A stretch of 64,000 bases of DNA from Deltaproteobacteria bacterium (GTDB lineage: Bacteria > Myxococcota_A > UBA9042 > PHBI01). The first letter of the stretch is position 1. The number at the start of each line of letters is the position of its first letter. This document shows, in pieces, positions 1 through 8,653 of the stretch. Below the pieces are notes generated by a model, which was not told where the DNA came from, did not search any database, and worked only from the letters and a program-made list of their open reading frames with translations. Location: assembly GCA_020632715.1 (NCBI GenBank), contig JACKFA010000003.1:806001-870000 (forward strand). Direction: 5' to 3'. The position numbers and the translations under genes were made by a program.

Positions 1-1642
1 GGCGCGTCAACGCCTCGTACTCCCCCGCGACCCCGTGCTCCTCCGCGAAGCGCGCGAGCGTCGCCCGGTCGAGCTCGATGAGGGCGGTCAGGTAGGTCCG
101 CCGGTCGCCGTAGATGAACGCCTGCCCGACGAGCGGGTCCGCGCGCAGCTTCTCGGCGATCGGCCCGGGCGCGATGGCCTTGCCGTTCGCGGTCACGATG
201 ATGTCGCGCTTCCGGTCGGTGATCGTGAGCCGCCCGCTCGCGTCGATGCGCCCGAGGTCGCCCGTCCTGAACCAGCCGCCGTCGTCGAAGACCTTCCGGC
301 TCTCGAGCGGGTTCCCCCAGTAGCCCGGCGTCACGTTCGCGCCGCGCACGACGAGCTCCCCGTCGTCGAGCACGCGCGCCTCGACCCCGGGCAGCGGCAG
401 CCCCACGGTGCCGACGACGCGGTCGTCGAGCCGGTTCACGTGCGTCGCCGCGGCCGTCTCGACCATGCCGTAGCCCTCGAGCAGCGGCACGCCGTGCTCC
501 TCGAAGAACCGCGCCGTGTCGACGCCGAGCGGCGCGCCGCCGCTGACCGCGAAGCGGAGCCGCCCGCCGAGCTTCTGCGCGAGGCGCCGCTGGATGAGAC
601 GCTTCGAGAGCGCCCCGCGCGCCCGCGCGAGGAGGCCGGCGCCGTCGCCCCGTTCACCGCGCCGGCCGAAGCCCCAGGCGGCGACGACGCTCTGGAGGCC
701 CCCCGTGCCGATGAGCTCGGCCTCGAGCCCCTCCTCGATGCGCTCGAAGAGCCTCGGCACGCCGAAGAGCACGGTCGGCGCGAGCGTCGCGAGATCCTCG
801 AGCACGGCGCCCTCGCCCCGCGCGTAGGCGATGGCCGCCCCGGCGCGCACGGCGAGCCAGAACGCGGTGTGCGAGAACGCCTGCGCGACCGGCAGGTAGG
901 CGAGCGACACGTCGTCGGGCCGCATCGGGAGCGCGCGCGCGAGCGCGTCGCAGGTCGCGACGAGGTTGTGGTGCGTGAGCATCACGCCCTTCGGGCTGCC
1001 CTCGGTGCCCGGGGTGTAGCAGATCGCCGCGCAGCCGTCGGAGAGCACGCTCTCCGAGCGCGCCGCGAGCTCGTCGTCGGCGCGCGCGCTCCGCGCCTGG
1101 GCCCCGCGCGCGGCGAGGCGCGCGAGCGTCGTGACGTGCGCCGCGCTCACGCCGAGCTCCGCGGTCGACGCGACGTCGCCCGACTGGAGGCGCATCTCCG
1201 GGTCGATCAGCACGAGCTGGAGGTCCGCCCCGTCGGCCACCGCCGAGTCGAGGAGCTTCTTCAGCTGCCAGGGATCCTCGGCGATCGCGAAGCGCGCGCC
1301 GCTGTCCTCGATGAAGCGCGCGCAGCTCGCGGGGAGCTCGTTCGGGTAGATGGGGACGAGGATCCCGCCCGCCATGAGCACCGCGATCTCGATGAGCGCG
1401 CACTCGACGCGCGCGCGCGACAGCAGCGCGACGCGCCCGCCCGGCTGGAGCCCGGCCGCGAGGAGCCCCGCCGCGAGCGCGCGGCTCCGCTCCGACCACT
1501 GCCGCCACGTGACCGTGGCGAGCGCGCCGTCCTCGGCGAAGTGGCGGAGCGCGACGCCGTCCGGGGCGACCTCGACGTGGGCCCGGAAGACGTCGAGCAG
1601 CGTCCGTTCGCTCTCCCTCTGGGTGGACCCGCCCCGACTCAT
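1..1642 (-). CDS. Long-chain fatty-acid--CoA ligase (AMP-binding), 3' end cut by window
   Basis: The product activates a fatty acid through an acyl-AMP intermediate and loads it onto CoA. I chose the ATG at 1642, which follows a promoter-like sequence and gives a reasonable N-terminus. Family motifs are present: GYGMVETAAAT, GWFRTGDLG and TDRKRDIIVTANGKA, the last typical of FadD15-type long-chain ligases. The C-terminus, including the usual catalytic lysine, lies beyond base 1. Odd feature: the phosphate-binding loop reads CYTPGTEGSPKGVMLTHHN, whereas the family usually has YTSGTTGxPKG, so a Ser and a Thr are replaced while the Gly and Lys remain. It is transcribed divergently from the penicillin-binding protein gene. 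Family assignment is firm; chain-length preference is not known. Confidence 0.88.
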   Translation of the reverse strand, partial: MSRGGSTQRESERTLLDVFRAHVEVAPDGVALRHFAEDGALATVTWRQWSERSRALAAGLLAAGLQPGGRVALLSRARVECALIEIAVLMAGGILVPIYPNELPASCARFIEDSGARFAIAEDPWQLKKLLDSAVADGADLQLVLIDPEMRLQSGDVASTAELGVSAAHVTTLARLAARGAQARSARADDELAARSESVLSDGCAAICYTPGTEGSPKGVMLTHHNLVATCDALARALPMRPDDVSLAYLPVAQAFSHTAFWLAVRAGAAIAYARGEGAVLEDLATLAPTVLFGVPRLFERIEEGLEAELIGTGGLQSVVAAWGFGRRGERGDGAGLLARARGALSKRLIQRRLAQKLGGRLRFAVSGGAPLGVDTARFFEEHGVPLLEGYGMVETAAATHVNRLDDRVVGTVGLPLPGVEARVLDDGELVVRGANVTPGYWGNPLESRKVFDDGGWFRTGDLGRIDASGRLTITDRKRDIIVTANGKAIAPGPIAEKLRADPLVGQAFIYGDRRTYLTALIELDRATLARFAEEHGVAGEYEALTR

Positions 1643-1648
1643 GCGGCC

Positions 1649-1677
1649 GTTCTGCCACGGTCGTCGCGTCGAGGCAA
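1649..1677 (-). promoter_or_regulatory. Predicted promoter of the acyl-CoA ligase gene
   Basis: Read on the minus strand, TTGCCT (1677-1672) is followed after 17 bases by CAGAAC (1654-1649), and the ATG at 1642 comes only six bases later. The -10 is a weak match. The spacing resembles other likely leaderless starts in this window. Confidence 0.4.
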
Positions 1678-1749
1678 CGGACGCGGCGCCGCGGCGGCCT
1701 CGCCATCAAAATTTGGACAGCCCCCGTCAGACGCCTGACAGTGCCCCCG

Positions 1750-3144
1750 ATGACCTCGCCCTCCCCGCTCCGTCGACGCTCCACGAAGGCCGCCCTCGGC
1801 GGCTTCATCCTCGGCTCGATCGGCGTCCTCGTCGCCTCGAGCGGCGACCCGGCGACCGCGTCGGGCGCGGAGAAGCCCCCCGTGCCCATCGTCGCGCCGA
1901 TGCGCCCGGAGGCGGCGGGCCTCGCCTCGCTGACGGCGGCGGTCGCGCCGGGTCACCGCGCCGAGCGGCCCGCGGGCGCCTGGGCGATCCCGGCCCGGAG
2001 CATCGATCCGGACCTCGCCGAGGTCGAGGGGGATCGCCTCGTCCAGCGCCTCGACGACGGCACCGCCGTAGAGCTCACGCTCGACCCGATGCTCCAGCGT
2101 CAGGCCAGCCGCTCGCTCGAGAAGTACAAGGTCGAGTACGGCGTCGTCGTCGCCATCGACCCCAGGACGGGCGCCCTCCTCGCCCTCGCCGAGCACGCGG
2201 AGCATCGCCCGGAGCTCCGCCACCTCGCGCTCCAGGCCGAGGGGCCCGCGGCGAGCGTGTTCAAGGTCATCACCGCCACGGCGCTCGTCGAGCTCGGCGG
2301 GCTCGCGCCCGACCAGACGATCTGCGTCCACGGCGGGCACAAGAACGTGACCCTCTACAACCTCCGGCCGGTGCCGAACCTCGACAAGCGCTGCGAGACG
2401 CTCGCCGAGGCCCTCGGTTCGAGCAACAACGTGGCCTTCGCGCGCTGGGCCGACCAGCTCCTCCGGCCGGCGCAGCTCCAGGCCGTGGCCGACCGCTTCC
2501 TCTTCAACCGCCGCCTCCCCTTCCTCTGGGGCGTCGCGCCGAGCGAGGCGCGCATCCCGACGGGCTCGCGGCTCGGCTTCGCGCGCTCGGCCGCCGGCTT
2601 CGAGGGCACGCACATGAGCCCGCTCCACGCCGCCCTCATCACGGCCGGCCTCGCGAACGACGGCGTCATGATGGCCCCGCGCCTCGTCCGGTCCGCCTCG
2701 CGCGGCGACGAGACGCTCTACACGATGGAGCCGACGGCGCTCACCACGGTCGCGAGCCCGACGGTCGCGCGCACGGTGATGCAGATGATGGTCGCGACGA
2801 CCGAGACCGGCACGGCGCACAAGTTCTTCTACAAGGGCGGCAAGCCCCGGATCCCGGGCGTCGCCGTCGCGGGCAAGACGGGGAGCCTCTCGCAGAACGA
2901 CACCGGCGTCGCGCGGCACTACTCGTGGTTCGTCGCGGCGGCACCCGCGGACGCCCCCGAGATCGTGGTCGCGAGCCTCGTCGTCAACGGCGAGCAGTGG
3001 ACGGTGAAGGGCGCGGTCCCGGCGCGCGAGCTCCTCGACGACTACTTCCGCCGGAAGGACACCGGGCACGCCGACGCCGCGCCGACCGCCGCCGACGAGC
3101 CCGAGCCGGCCGGCGCCCGGGCTCAGGACGACGACAGCGAGTAG
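1750..3144 (+). CDS. Penicillin-binding protein, transpeptidase domain only
   Basis: This is a probable D,D-transpeptidase or carboxypeptidase that cross-links or trims peptidoglycan in the periplasm. A short cytoplasmic N-terminus (RRR) precedes a membrane segment or signal near residues 15-30. All three penicillin-binding motifs are visible: SVFK (about 169-172), SSN (about 224-226) and KTG (about 376-378). At 464 residues it has no glycosyltransferase domain and little room for the N-terminal dimerisation module of PBP2/PBP3, so it is a minimal class B-like or PBP4b-like enzyme. I used the ATG at 1750 rather than the in-frame GTG at 1741. The last 22 bases overlap the convergent tatD gene. 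The C-terminal tail is acidic. Exact physiological role is inferred. Confidence 0.85.
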   Translation: MTSPSPLRRRSTKAALGGFILGSIGVLVASSGDPATASGAEKPPVPIVAPMRPEAAGLASLTAAVAPGHRAERPAGAWAIPARSIDPDLAEVEGDRLVQRLDDGTAVELTLDPMLQRQASRSLEKYKVEYGVVVAIDPRTGALLALAEHAEHRPELRHLALQAEGPAASVFKVITATALVELGGLAPDQTICVHGGHKNVTLYNLRPVPNLDKRCETLAEALGSSNNVAFARWADQLLRPAQLQAVADRFLFNRRLPFLWGVAPSEARIPTGSRLGFARSAAGFEGTHMSPLHAALITAGLANDGVMMAPRLVRSASRGDETLYTMEPTALTTVASPTVARTVMQMMVATTETGTAHKFFYKGGKPRIPGVAVAGKTGSLSQNDTGVARHYSWFVAAAPADAPEIVVASLVVNGEQWTVKGAVPARELLDDYFRRKDTGHADAAPTAADEPEPAGARAQDDDSE

Positions 3145-3923
3145 AAGCGCGTCGCGTTCTCGGTCGTCCTGCGCGCGATCTCGGCGACGTCGACGCCGTG
3201 GACGTCCGCGAGGGCCTGCGCGACGAGCGGCAGGAGCGCCGGCCGGTTCGCCTCGCCCTGGTGCGGGTGCGGCGTCTGGTCGGGGCTGTCGGTCTCGACG
3301 AGCACGCGGTCGAGCGGCACCTCGGCGGCGGCCGCGCGGAGGCGTCGCGACTGCGGCCAGGTCAGGCTCCCGCAGAACGAGACGTGGAGCCCGAGCTTGA
3401 CGTAGGCGCGCGCGAGCTCGGCGCTCCCGCTGAAGCTGTGGACCACGCCCCCGGCGGCCGGGAGGCGCGCGTCCTTCAGCACCCGGAGGGCGTCGTCGTG
3501 GGCTTTGAGCAGGTGCAGCACGACCGGTCGCCCGATCGCGTCCGCGAGCTCGAAATGAGCGCGCATGCTCTCTTCTTGCAGTGCAACAGAGTCGCGCCGC
3601 TCGGGGGTGAAGCGGTCGAGCCCGGTCTCGCCCACGGCCACCAGCGCGGGCTCGCCGCGCGCCATGCGCTCGAGCTCCGCGAGCCCGTCGTCGAGCCCCG
3701 CGCGGTCGAGCTCCGCGACCACCTGCGGGTGGAGGCCGAAGACCATCCGCGCGACGCCGGGGAAGCGCGTCGCGAGCGCCTGCTGCGAGCGCCAGCACGC
3801 CGCGTCGACCCCGGCCATCACGAGCGTCTCGACGCCGGCCTCGGCGGCGGCCCTCACGACCTCCGCGACGTCCCCTTGGAGGCGGTCGCTGTTCAGGTGG
3901 CAGTGGGCGTCGACGAGGCGCAC
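3123..3923 (-). CDS. tatD: TatD-family metal-dependent hydrolase (DNase)
   Basis: The 266-residue product is a TIM-barrel metallohydrolase of the TatD family, known 3'-5' exonucleases of DNA and RNA. Visible metal-site motifs are DAHCHL near the N-terminus, GETGLD, VLHLLKAH, VHSFSG and VETDSPDQTPH. The start is a GTG at 3923, three bases or so past the rhomboid stop, so the two genes are closely linked. It is the last gene of a minus-strand unit starting with the lamin-tail lipoprotein gene. The 3' end overlaps the penicillin-binding protein gene by 22 bases. The length is normal for the family (about 260). Confidence 0.9.
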   Translation of the reverse strand: MRLVDAHCHLNSDRLQGDVAEVVRAAAEAGVETLVMAGVDAACWRSQQALATRFPGVARMVFGLHPQVVAELDRAGLDDGLAELERMARGEPALVAVGETGLDRFTPERRDSVALQEESMRAHFELADAIGRPVVLHLLKAHDDALRVLKDARLPAAGGVVHSFSGSAELARAYVKLGLHVSFCGSLTWPQSRRLRAAAAEVPLDRVLVETDSPDQTPHPHQGEANRPALLPLVAQALADVHGVDVAEIARRTTENATRFYSLSSS

Positions 3924-3924
3924 G

Positions 3925-5067
3925 TCAGCGCAGGCCGACCCGGAGCCCGTAGCGGCCGCTGTTCGCGCGGAGCCAGGCGTCGAAGTCCTCGGCGCCCCCG
4001 ATGATGTCGGCCGCCGCGCGCTGCTCGACCGAGAGCTCACCGCGCTCGGCGGCGTCCTTCCCGGCGACGACGGCCGCGCGCACGCGATCGAGGGGCTCAT
4101 CTCCCCCGAGCCCGACGGAGCCCGTGCCCTTGAAGCAGTCGGCCGCGCGCTCGGCGGCGTCGGGGTCGACCGACCGCCCGCCCTCGGTGACGGCTACGCG
4201 TGAGAGCGTCATGCAGCGATCGATCTGGATGATCTCGTCGCCGGAGGCGCGCCCGAGCGAGAGCCCCATCGCGACGAAGGCGGCGACGGTCAGCACGCCG
4301 AGGCCGGTCGTGAGCAGCATGAGCCCGACCGCGCCGCGCTTCGAGAGCTTCACCTTCGTGAGCAGCGCGGCGAGCCCGGCGCCGACGAGGTAGCCCGCGA
4401 GGTGGGCGACGTTGTTCACGCGCGACACCACGAGCCCGAAGATGGCCGTGTACACGGTGAGCTGGAGCGCCCAGCTCGCCACGGGGTGGCGCAGGTTCCC
4501 GTCGACGAGCCAGCGCCGCACGAGCAGGAAGCCGATGAGCCCGCTCACGGCCCCGGACGCGCCGGCGCCGCCGATGTCGGCGAAGTAGCTCGCCACGAAG
4601 CCGATGATCCCGGCGAGCATGTACACCATGAACATGAGGCGCGAGCCGATCTCGTGCTCCACGACGCGGCCGGCGGTCCAGAGGACCATGCTGTTGAACA
4701 GGATGTGGAGGACGCCGAGGTGGAGGAAGATCGGCATGATGATCCGCCACCAGTCGCCCGCCATGATCGCCGGGTTGTACTGGAGCCCGAGCCGGAAGAC
4801 GACCTCCGTGCTCGGCGAGAGGACGTCGAGGCCGCCCTCGGCGGGCTTCACGCCGCCGACCGCGACGGTCAGCGCGAAGAGGAAGACGTTCACGCCGATG
4901 AGCGCGATGGTCACGGGGTTGCCGGACTGCGCGCCGCGACCGATGCCGCGCGCGGCCCCGGCGAGCTTCGTCCCGACCTTCCGCGCGTCCGCCCCGCAGT
5001 ACGGGCAGACGTCCCCCACGCCCATGAGCTTGCCGCAGCTCGGGCACATCTTCGGGCGGCCGCTCAC
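3925..5067 (-). CDS. Rhomboid-family intramembrane serine protease with N-terminal zinc ribbon
   Basis: The product is an integral membrane serine protease of about 380 residues. The N-terminus has two CxxC pairs (CPSC, CPYC) forming a cytoplasmic zinc-ribbon. The membrane core follows: HLGVLHILFNSMVLW carries the HxxxN element, GASGAVSGLIG carries the GxSG nucleophile, and NVAHLAGYLVG carries the catalytic His. A region of about 120 residues without membrane segments follows the core. I chose GTG at 5067 because it overlaps the upstream stop as GTGA, implying coupling; an ATG at 5049 is the alternative. The gene lies between a cell-envelope lipoprotein and tatD. Its substrates are unknown. 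Confidence 0.88.
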   Translation of the reverse strand: MSGRPKMCPSCGKLMGVGDVCPYCGADARKVGTKLAGAARGIGRGAQSGNPVTIALIGVNVFLFALTVAVGGVKPAEGGLDVLSPSTEVVFRLGLQYNPAIMAGDWWRIIMPIFLHLGVLHILFNSMVLWTAGRVVEHEIGSRLMFMVYMLAGIIGFVASYFADIGGAGASGAVSGLIGFLLVRRWLVDGNLRHPVASWALQLTVYTAIFGLVVSRVNNVAHLAGYLVGAGLAALLTKVKLSKRGAVGLMLLTTGLGVLTVAAFVAMGLSLGRASGDEIIQIDRCMTLSRVAVTEGGRSVDPDAAERAADCFKGTGSVGLGGDEPLDRVRAAVVAGKDAAERGELSVEQRAAADIIGGAEDFDAWLRANSGRYGLRVGLR

Positions 5068-6902
5068 TGGGTCAGGCAGCCCGGGAAGGCGGCCCCGGTG
5101 AGGCACGTGCCGGGGCTGCCCTTGAGCCCGCCGGTCGTCACCTCGGGGTGCAGGCTGAACGAGGTGCCCGTGCCGTCCGGGTTCCGGACGAACGCGGTCT
5201 CCTTCGTGGCCGACGTGTACGAGTAGGTGTCCATCGACGCCCCCGCGGCGGACTTCAGCGTGACCGTCTCGTTCGTGTTGTTGAGCGAGAGCGACCCGCC
5301 GGTCACCGCCATCGCCCCCGTGAGCGAGAGCGTCGGCGTGCCGCCGCCGAAGACCACGAGGGCCTCGTTCGGCGCGAGGCAGTCGTCACCGTGGGTGCCC
5401 GCGGTGAACTTCACGCCGGTCGCGTCGGAGATGGTCACCCCGACGAGGCTCACCGTGTAGGGCGCGAGGTTCAGGATCTCGACGTACTCGTCCTGCGTGC
5501 TGCTCGCGTTGCCGTCGCCGTTCCAGTCGATGGTCGTGCCCGGGTCGGCCATGATCTCGTTGATGACGAGGTCGCCGACCCCCGCGGGCGGCCCGCACGT
5601 GGGCCCGGCGTCGTCGTCGGGGGTCATGGTGTCGACGATCGAGGTGTCCGCGTCGTCGCCGTCGCTGCCGTCGGCCGCGTCGGGCATCTCCTCGACGGGG
5701 GTCGTGAAGCAGTCCGGGAAGGCGTTGCCGTTCGAGCACTTGCCCGGGGAGTACGGGGCCCCGCCGACGGTGGTGTGGCCGACCCAGCTGCTCGTCGGAT
5801 CGAGCTGCACGGCGAGCGTCAGGGACTCGTCCTTCCCGCCCTCGGAGCCGTAGGTGTGGGCCTGGACGACGCTCCCGTCGACGAGGAGCGACACGGTGCC
5901 GCCCGAGTTCGTGAGCGTCGGGAGCCCGTCGAGGTGGAAGAGCACGCGCGCGCCGTTCGCCGGGAGGCACATGTTGCCGAGCCCGACCTTCTTGCCGCCG
6001 ACGTCGATCTCCACGTTGGTCAGCGCCACGTCCTTGCCTGCGACGTTCACGACCTCGACGAACTCGTCGTCGCTCGTGCTCGCGGTGCCGTCGCCGTTCG
6101 GGTCGGAGCCCGCGGGCGGATCGGCGAGGATCTCGTTCAGGACGAGGTCGTTGGCCCCTGCCGGGTCGCAGGTGAGCACCACGTCGCCACCGCCGCCGTC
6201 CGCGTCCGGGTCGCCCTCGACGACGGTCCCGCTGCCGCAGTTCGGGAAGTCGGCGCCGTCCGAGCACTTCCCGGGCGAGTACGGGAGCGACGAGAGCGTG
6301 TTGTGGAGCACCCAGCTGCTCGTCGGGTCGAGCTGCACGGCGTGCGTCATGCTCGTGTCCTTCCCGCCCTCGGAGCCGTAGGCGTGCGACTCGGCGGTGA
6401 GCCCGTCGATGAGGAGCGTCACGGTGGAGCCCGAGTTCGTGAGGCCCGGGAGCCCCTGCGAGCCGTAGAGCACGCGCGCCTCGTTCGGCCCGAGGCAGAT
6501 CGCGCCGAGCGCCGCCTTCTTGCCGCCCACGTCGATCTGCACGTTGGCGAGGCCGATGGTCTTGCCCGAGACGTTCACGACCTCGACGAACTCGTCGTCG
6601 CTCGTGCTCGCGACGCCGTCGCCGTTGACGTCGGCGCCGCTCGGCGGGTCGGCGAGGATCTCGTTCAGGACGAGATCGCCGAGGGCCGCCGGGTCGCAGG
6701 CGAGCACGATGTCCTCGGTGTCGACGTTGATGAGCCCGTCGGTGCCGCCGAGGTCGCGGGCGCAGAGGCCGAGCCGGCAGATCTGCCCCGCGGGGCAGTC
6801 GCTGTTGGACTTGCAGTCGTCCCCGCCGCACGCGGTCAGGGCGCCGCCAGACACGACGGCGCCGGCGGCGATGAGGAGGACACCGAGGATCGTCGAGCGC
6901 AT
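5064..6902 (-). CDS. Lipoprotein with three lamin-tail domain repeats
   Basis: This 612-residue protein is exported and probably lipidated: the signal peptide ends in ALTAC. A short Cys-rich stretch (CKSNSDCPAGQICRLGLC) follows, then three immunoglobulin-like lamin-tail domains, each opening with a DLVLNEILADP-type sequence and a NGDG loop, at roughly residues 75, 250 and 440. The first two repeats are nearly the same at the DNA level, offset by 528 bases (176 codons), so they arose by a recent in-frame duplication. Such domains in bacteria occur on secreted or surface proteins, often with nucleases, but no enzymatic domain is visible here. It is the first gene of the unit with the rhomboid protease and tatD. 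Confidence 0.85.
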   Translation of the reverse strand: MRSTILGVLLIAAGAVVSGGALTACGGDDCKSNSDCPAGQICRLGLCARDLGGTDGLINVDTEDIVLACDPAALGDLVLNEILADPPSGADVNGDGVASTSDDEFVEVVNVSGKTIGLANVQIDVGGKKAALGAICLGPNEARVLYGSQGLPGLTNSGSTVTLLIDGLTAESHAYGSEGGKDTSMTHAVQLDPTSSWVLHNTLSSLPYSPGKCSDGADFPNCGSGTVVEGDPDADGGGGDVVLTCDPAGANDLVLNEILADPPAGSDPNGDGTASTSDDEFVEVVNVAGKDVALTNVEIDVGGKKVGLGNMCLPANGARVLFHLDGLPTLTNSGGTVSLLVDGSVVQAHTYGSEGGKDESLTLAVQLDPTSSWVGHTTVGGAPYSPGKCSNGNAFPDCFTTPVEEMPDAADGSDGDDADTSIVDTMTPDDDAGPTCGPPAGVGDLVINEIMADPGTTIDWNGDGNASSTQDEYVEILNLAPYTVSLVGVTISDATGVKFTAGTHGDDCLAPNEALVVFGGGTPTLSLTGAMAVTGGSLSLNNTNETVTLKSAAGASMDTYSYTSATKETAFVRNPDGTGTSFSLHPEVTTGGLKGSPGTCLTGAAFPGCLTQ

Positions 6903-6960
6903 GGGATTCTCTCGCGGCGAGTCTGGAGGCGACCGGGCGGCGCGGTGGGCGAACGCCTCC

Positions 6961-6990
6961 GCTATAGCGTCGCGCTCGGCCTCGGGTCAA
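6961..6990 (-). promoter_or_regulatory. Predicted promoter of the lamin-tail/rhomboid/tatD unit
   Basis: On the minus strand TTGACC (6990-6985) and TATAGC (6966-6961) are 18 bases apart. The leader to the ATG at 6902 is about 55 bases. Confidence 0.55.
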
Positions 6991-7025
6991 TCGCGGCCAC
7001 GTGACAGCCGCGCAAAACCTCCGTG

Positions 7026-8606
7026 TCAGCCCGCCCCGTACCGCTCGCGGTTCAGGCGCCAGTCGTCGAGCTCGGGGAGCCCCTCCTCCTCCGCGATGGC
7101 GATCGCCTGGTCGTAGAGGCTCGCCGCGTCGTCGGGGCTGTCGGACTGCACCGCGAACTCGGCCGCCCTGGCGAAGCTGCGCGCGGCGGCCTCGTGGTTG
7201 CCGGCCTCGAGATCCGCGGCCGCCTGGATCGTCATCGCCTCCTGCGCGTGGCCGGGCCGGTCGGCCTTCACGAAGCGCTCGGCGACGATGGGCATCTCGT
7301 CCTGCTCGAGCGGCCACGGCCCGGTGCGGCGCAGCGCCTCGATGAACTCGTCGGCCATCGACATGCTGTCGAGGTCCGGGTGGTGGAAGGTCGCCTCGAG
7401 CGCCTGGAAGAGGTAGCGCAGCTCGCCGGCGTAGTCGCCGAGCTGCCCGCGCACGCGCGCCGCGATCTTCAGCCGCTCGAGCGCGAGCTTCCCCTGGCTC
7501 ATGCGGATCGCGACGCGCACGCCGAGGCGGGTGCAGACGTCGAGCCCCTCGACGTCGCCGAGCTCCTGGCAGATGGCGAGCGCCTTCTCGATGGCCTCGT
7601 CGGCGAGGACGAGCTCCGACGCCTCGAGGTAGGCCTTCGCGAGCGTGTAGGCCGCAGGCGCGATCCGCTGCTTGTCGCCGAGGCGCTCGAAGATCTTGAG
7701 CCCCGCGAGGAGCAAGGGCAGGAGCTCGCCCGGGGGCTCCTTGTCGAGGAGGAAGCGGCCGAACGCGAGCATCAGCTCGGCGCGGCGGACCTCGGAGCCC
7801 GCGTCCGTCAGCTTCTCGATGGCCGCGGCGAACTGCTCGCTCGCGGCCTCGTGCTCGCCGGCGTGCAGGTAGAAGCGGGCGACGAGCCCGAGCCCGCGGC
7901 CGGTCGTCTCGTCGTCGAGGCTCGTCTCGAGGGCCTCCTCGACGGGGGCGAGGGTCTCGACCGCCTTCAGGTGGTCGCCGAGGTCGAGCTCGCACTCGGC
8001 CTGCCCGATGGTCGCCCGCACGAGCCCCGCGGTGTCGCCGGCGCGGGCGTAGAGGCCCTTCGCCTCGCGGTACTGCGCGGCGGCCTCCTCCGCGAGCGTC
8101 AGCGACGCGGACGCCTCGGCGGCCTGCTCCATCGCGCCCGCGAGGAGGCCCGGGTCGTCGAGCTCGCGCGCGACGGCGATGGCCTCCCCGAGGAGGCGCA
8201 GCGCGACGCCCGCCCCCTCGCGCGGCGCGCGGCAGCGGGCGGCGGCCTGGAGGGCCACGACCTGGTCGACCCTGGCCCCGTCCGCCGCGAAGTGTCGCTC
8301 CGCGCGCTCGTACCAGGAGGCGGCGTCGAGCGAGCGCCGCGCGACGTCGTGGACCTGGGCCACCCGCCAGGCGATGTCTCCCGCGAGGCGCCGGGCCTCC
8401 GGGTTCTCGACGACGATGTCGTAGGCGTGGTCGAAGACCTCGAGCGCGCGCTTGCCCTTCTGGGCGTGGGCGAGCGCGTCGCCGGCGTCCATGAGCAGGC
8501 GCACGGCGTCGCCGTCGCGCCCCTCCTGGGTCGCGACCTCGACGTCGTACGCGATGCGCGCGCCGCGTGGCCCGAGGGGCGCGAGGATGTCGGGGTTCCA
8601 GGCCAT
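7026..8606 (-). CDS. TPR-repeat protein
   Basis: This is a soluble-looking protein of 526 residues made almost entirely of helix-turn-helix tetratricopeptide-type repeats rich in Ala, Leu and Glu, with recurring patterns such as YREAKGLYARAGD and FERLGDKQRIAPAA. No signal peptide, membrane segment or catalytic motif is visible. It lies 47 bases downstream of clpP and is probably cotranscribed with it. TPR arrays hold protein partners; a role as an accessory to the protease is only an inference from position. I chose the ATG at 8606; open frame continues further upstream over clpP but is not coding. Confidence 0.8.
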   Translation of the reverse strand: MAWNPDILAPLGPRGARIAYDVEVATQEGRDGDAVRLLMDAGDALAHAQKGKRALEVFDHAYDIVVENPEARRLAGDIAWRVAQVHDVARRSLDAASWYERAERHFAADGARVDQVVALQAAARCRAPREGAGVALRLLGEAIAVARELDDPGLLAGAMEQAAEASASLTLAEEAAAQYREAKGLYARAGDTAGLVRATIGQAECELDLGDHLKAVETLAPVEEALETSLDDETTGRGLGLVARFYLHAGEHEAASEQFAAAIEKLTDAGSEVRRAELMLAFGRFLLDKEPPGELLPLLLAGLKIFERLGDKQRIAPAAYTLAKAYLEASELVLADEAIEKALAICQELGDVEGLDVCTRLGVRVAIRMSQGKLALERLKIAARVRGQLGDYAGELRYLFQALEATFHHPDLDSMSMADEFIEALRRTGPWPLEQDEMPIVAERFVKADRPGHAQEAMTIQAAADLEAGNHEAAARSFARAAEFAVQSDSPDDAASLYDQAIAIAEEEGLPELDDWRLNRERYGAG

Positions 8607-8653
8607 GGGTGCTCGGAGCCCCGGTCGGCCCGGGGCGCGGGGGGCGGCGCGGG

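Noticed and set aside
1726..1739. Small inverted repeat GTCAG-ACGC-CTGAC ahead of the penicillin-binding protein gene as an operator
   Set aside because: Five-base arms are expected by chance and no regulator is encoded nearby.
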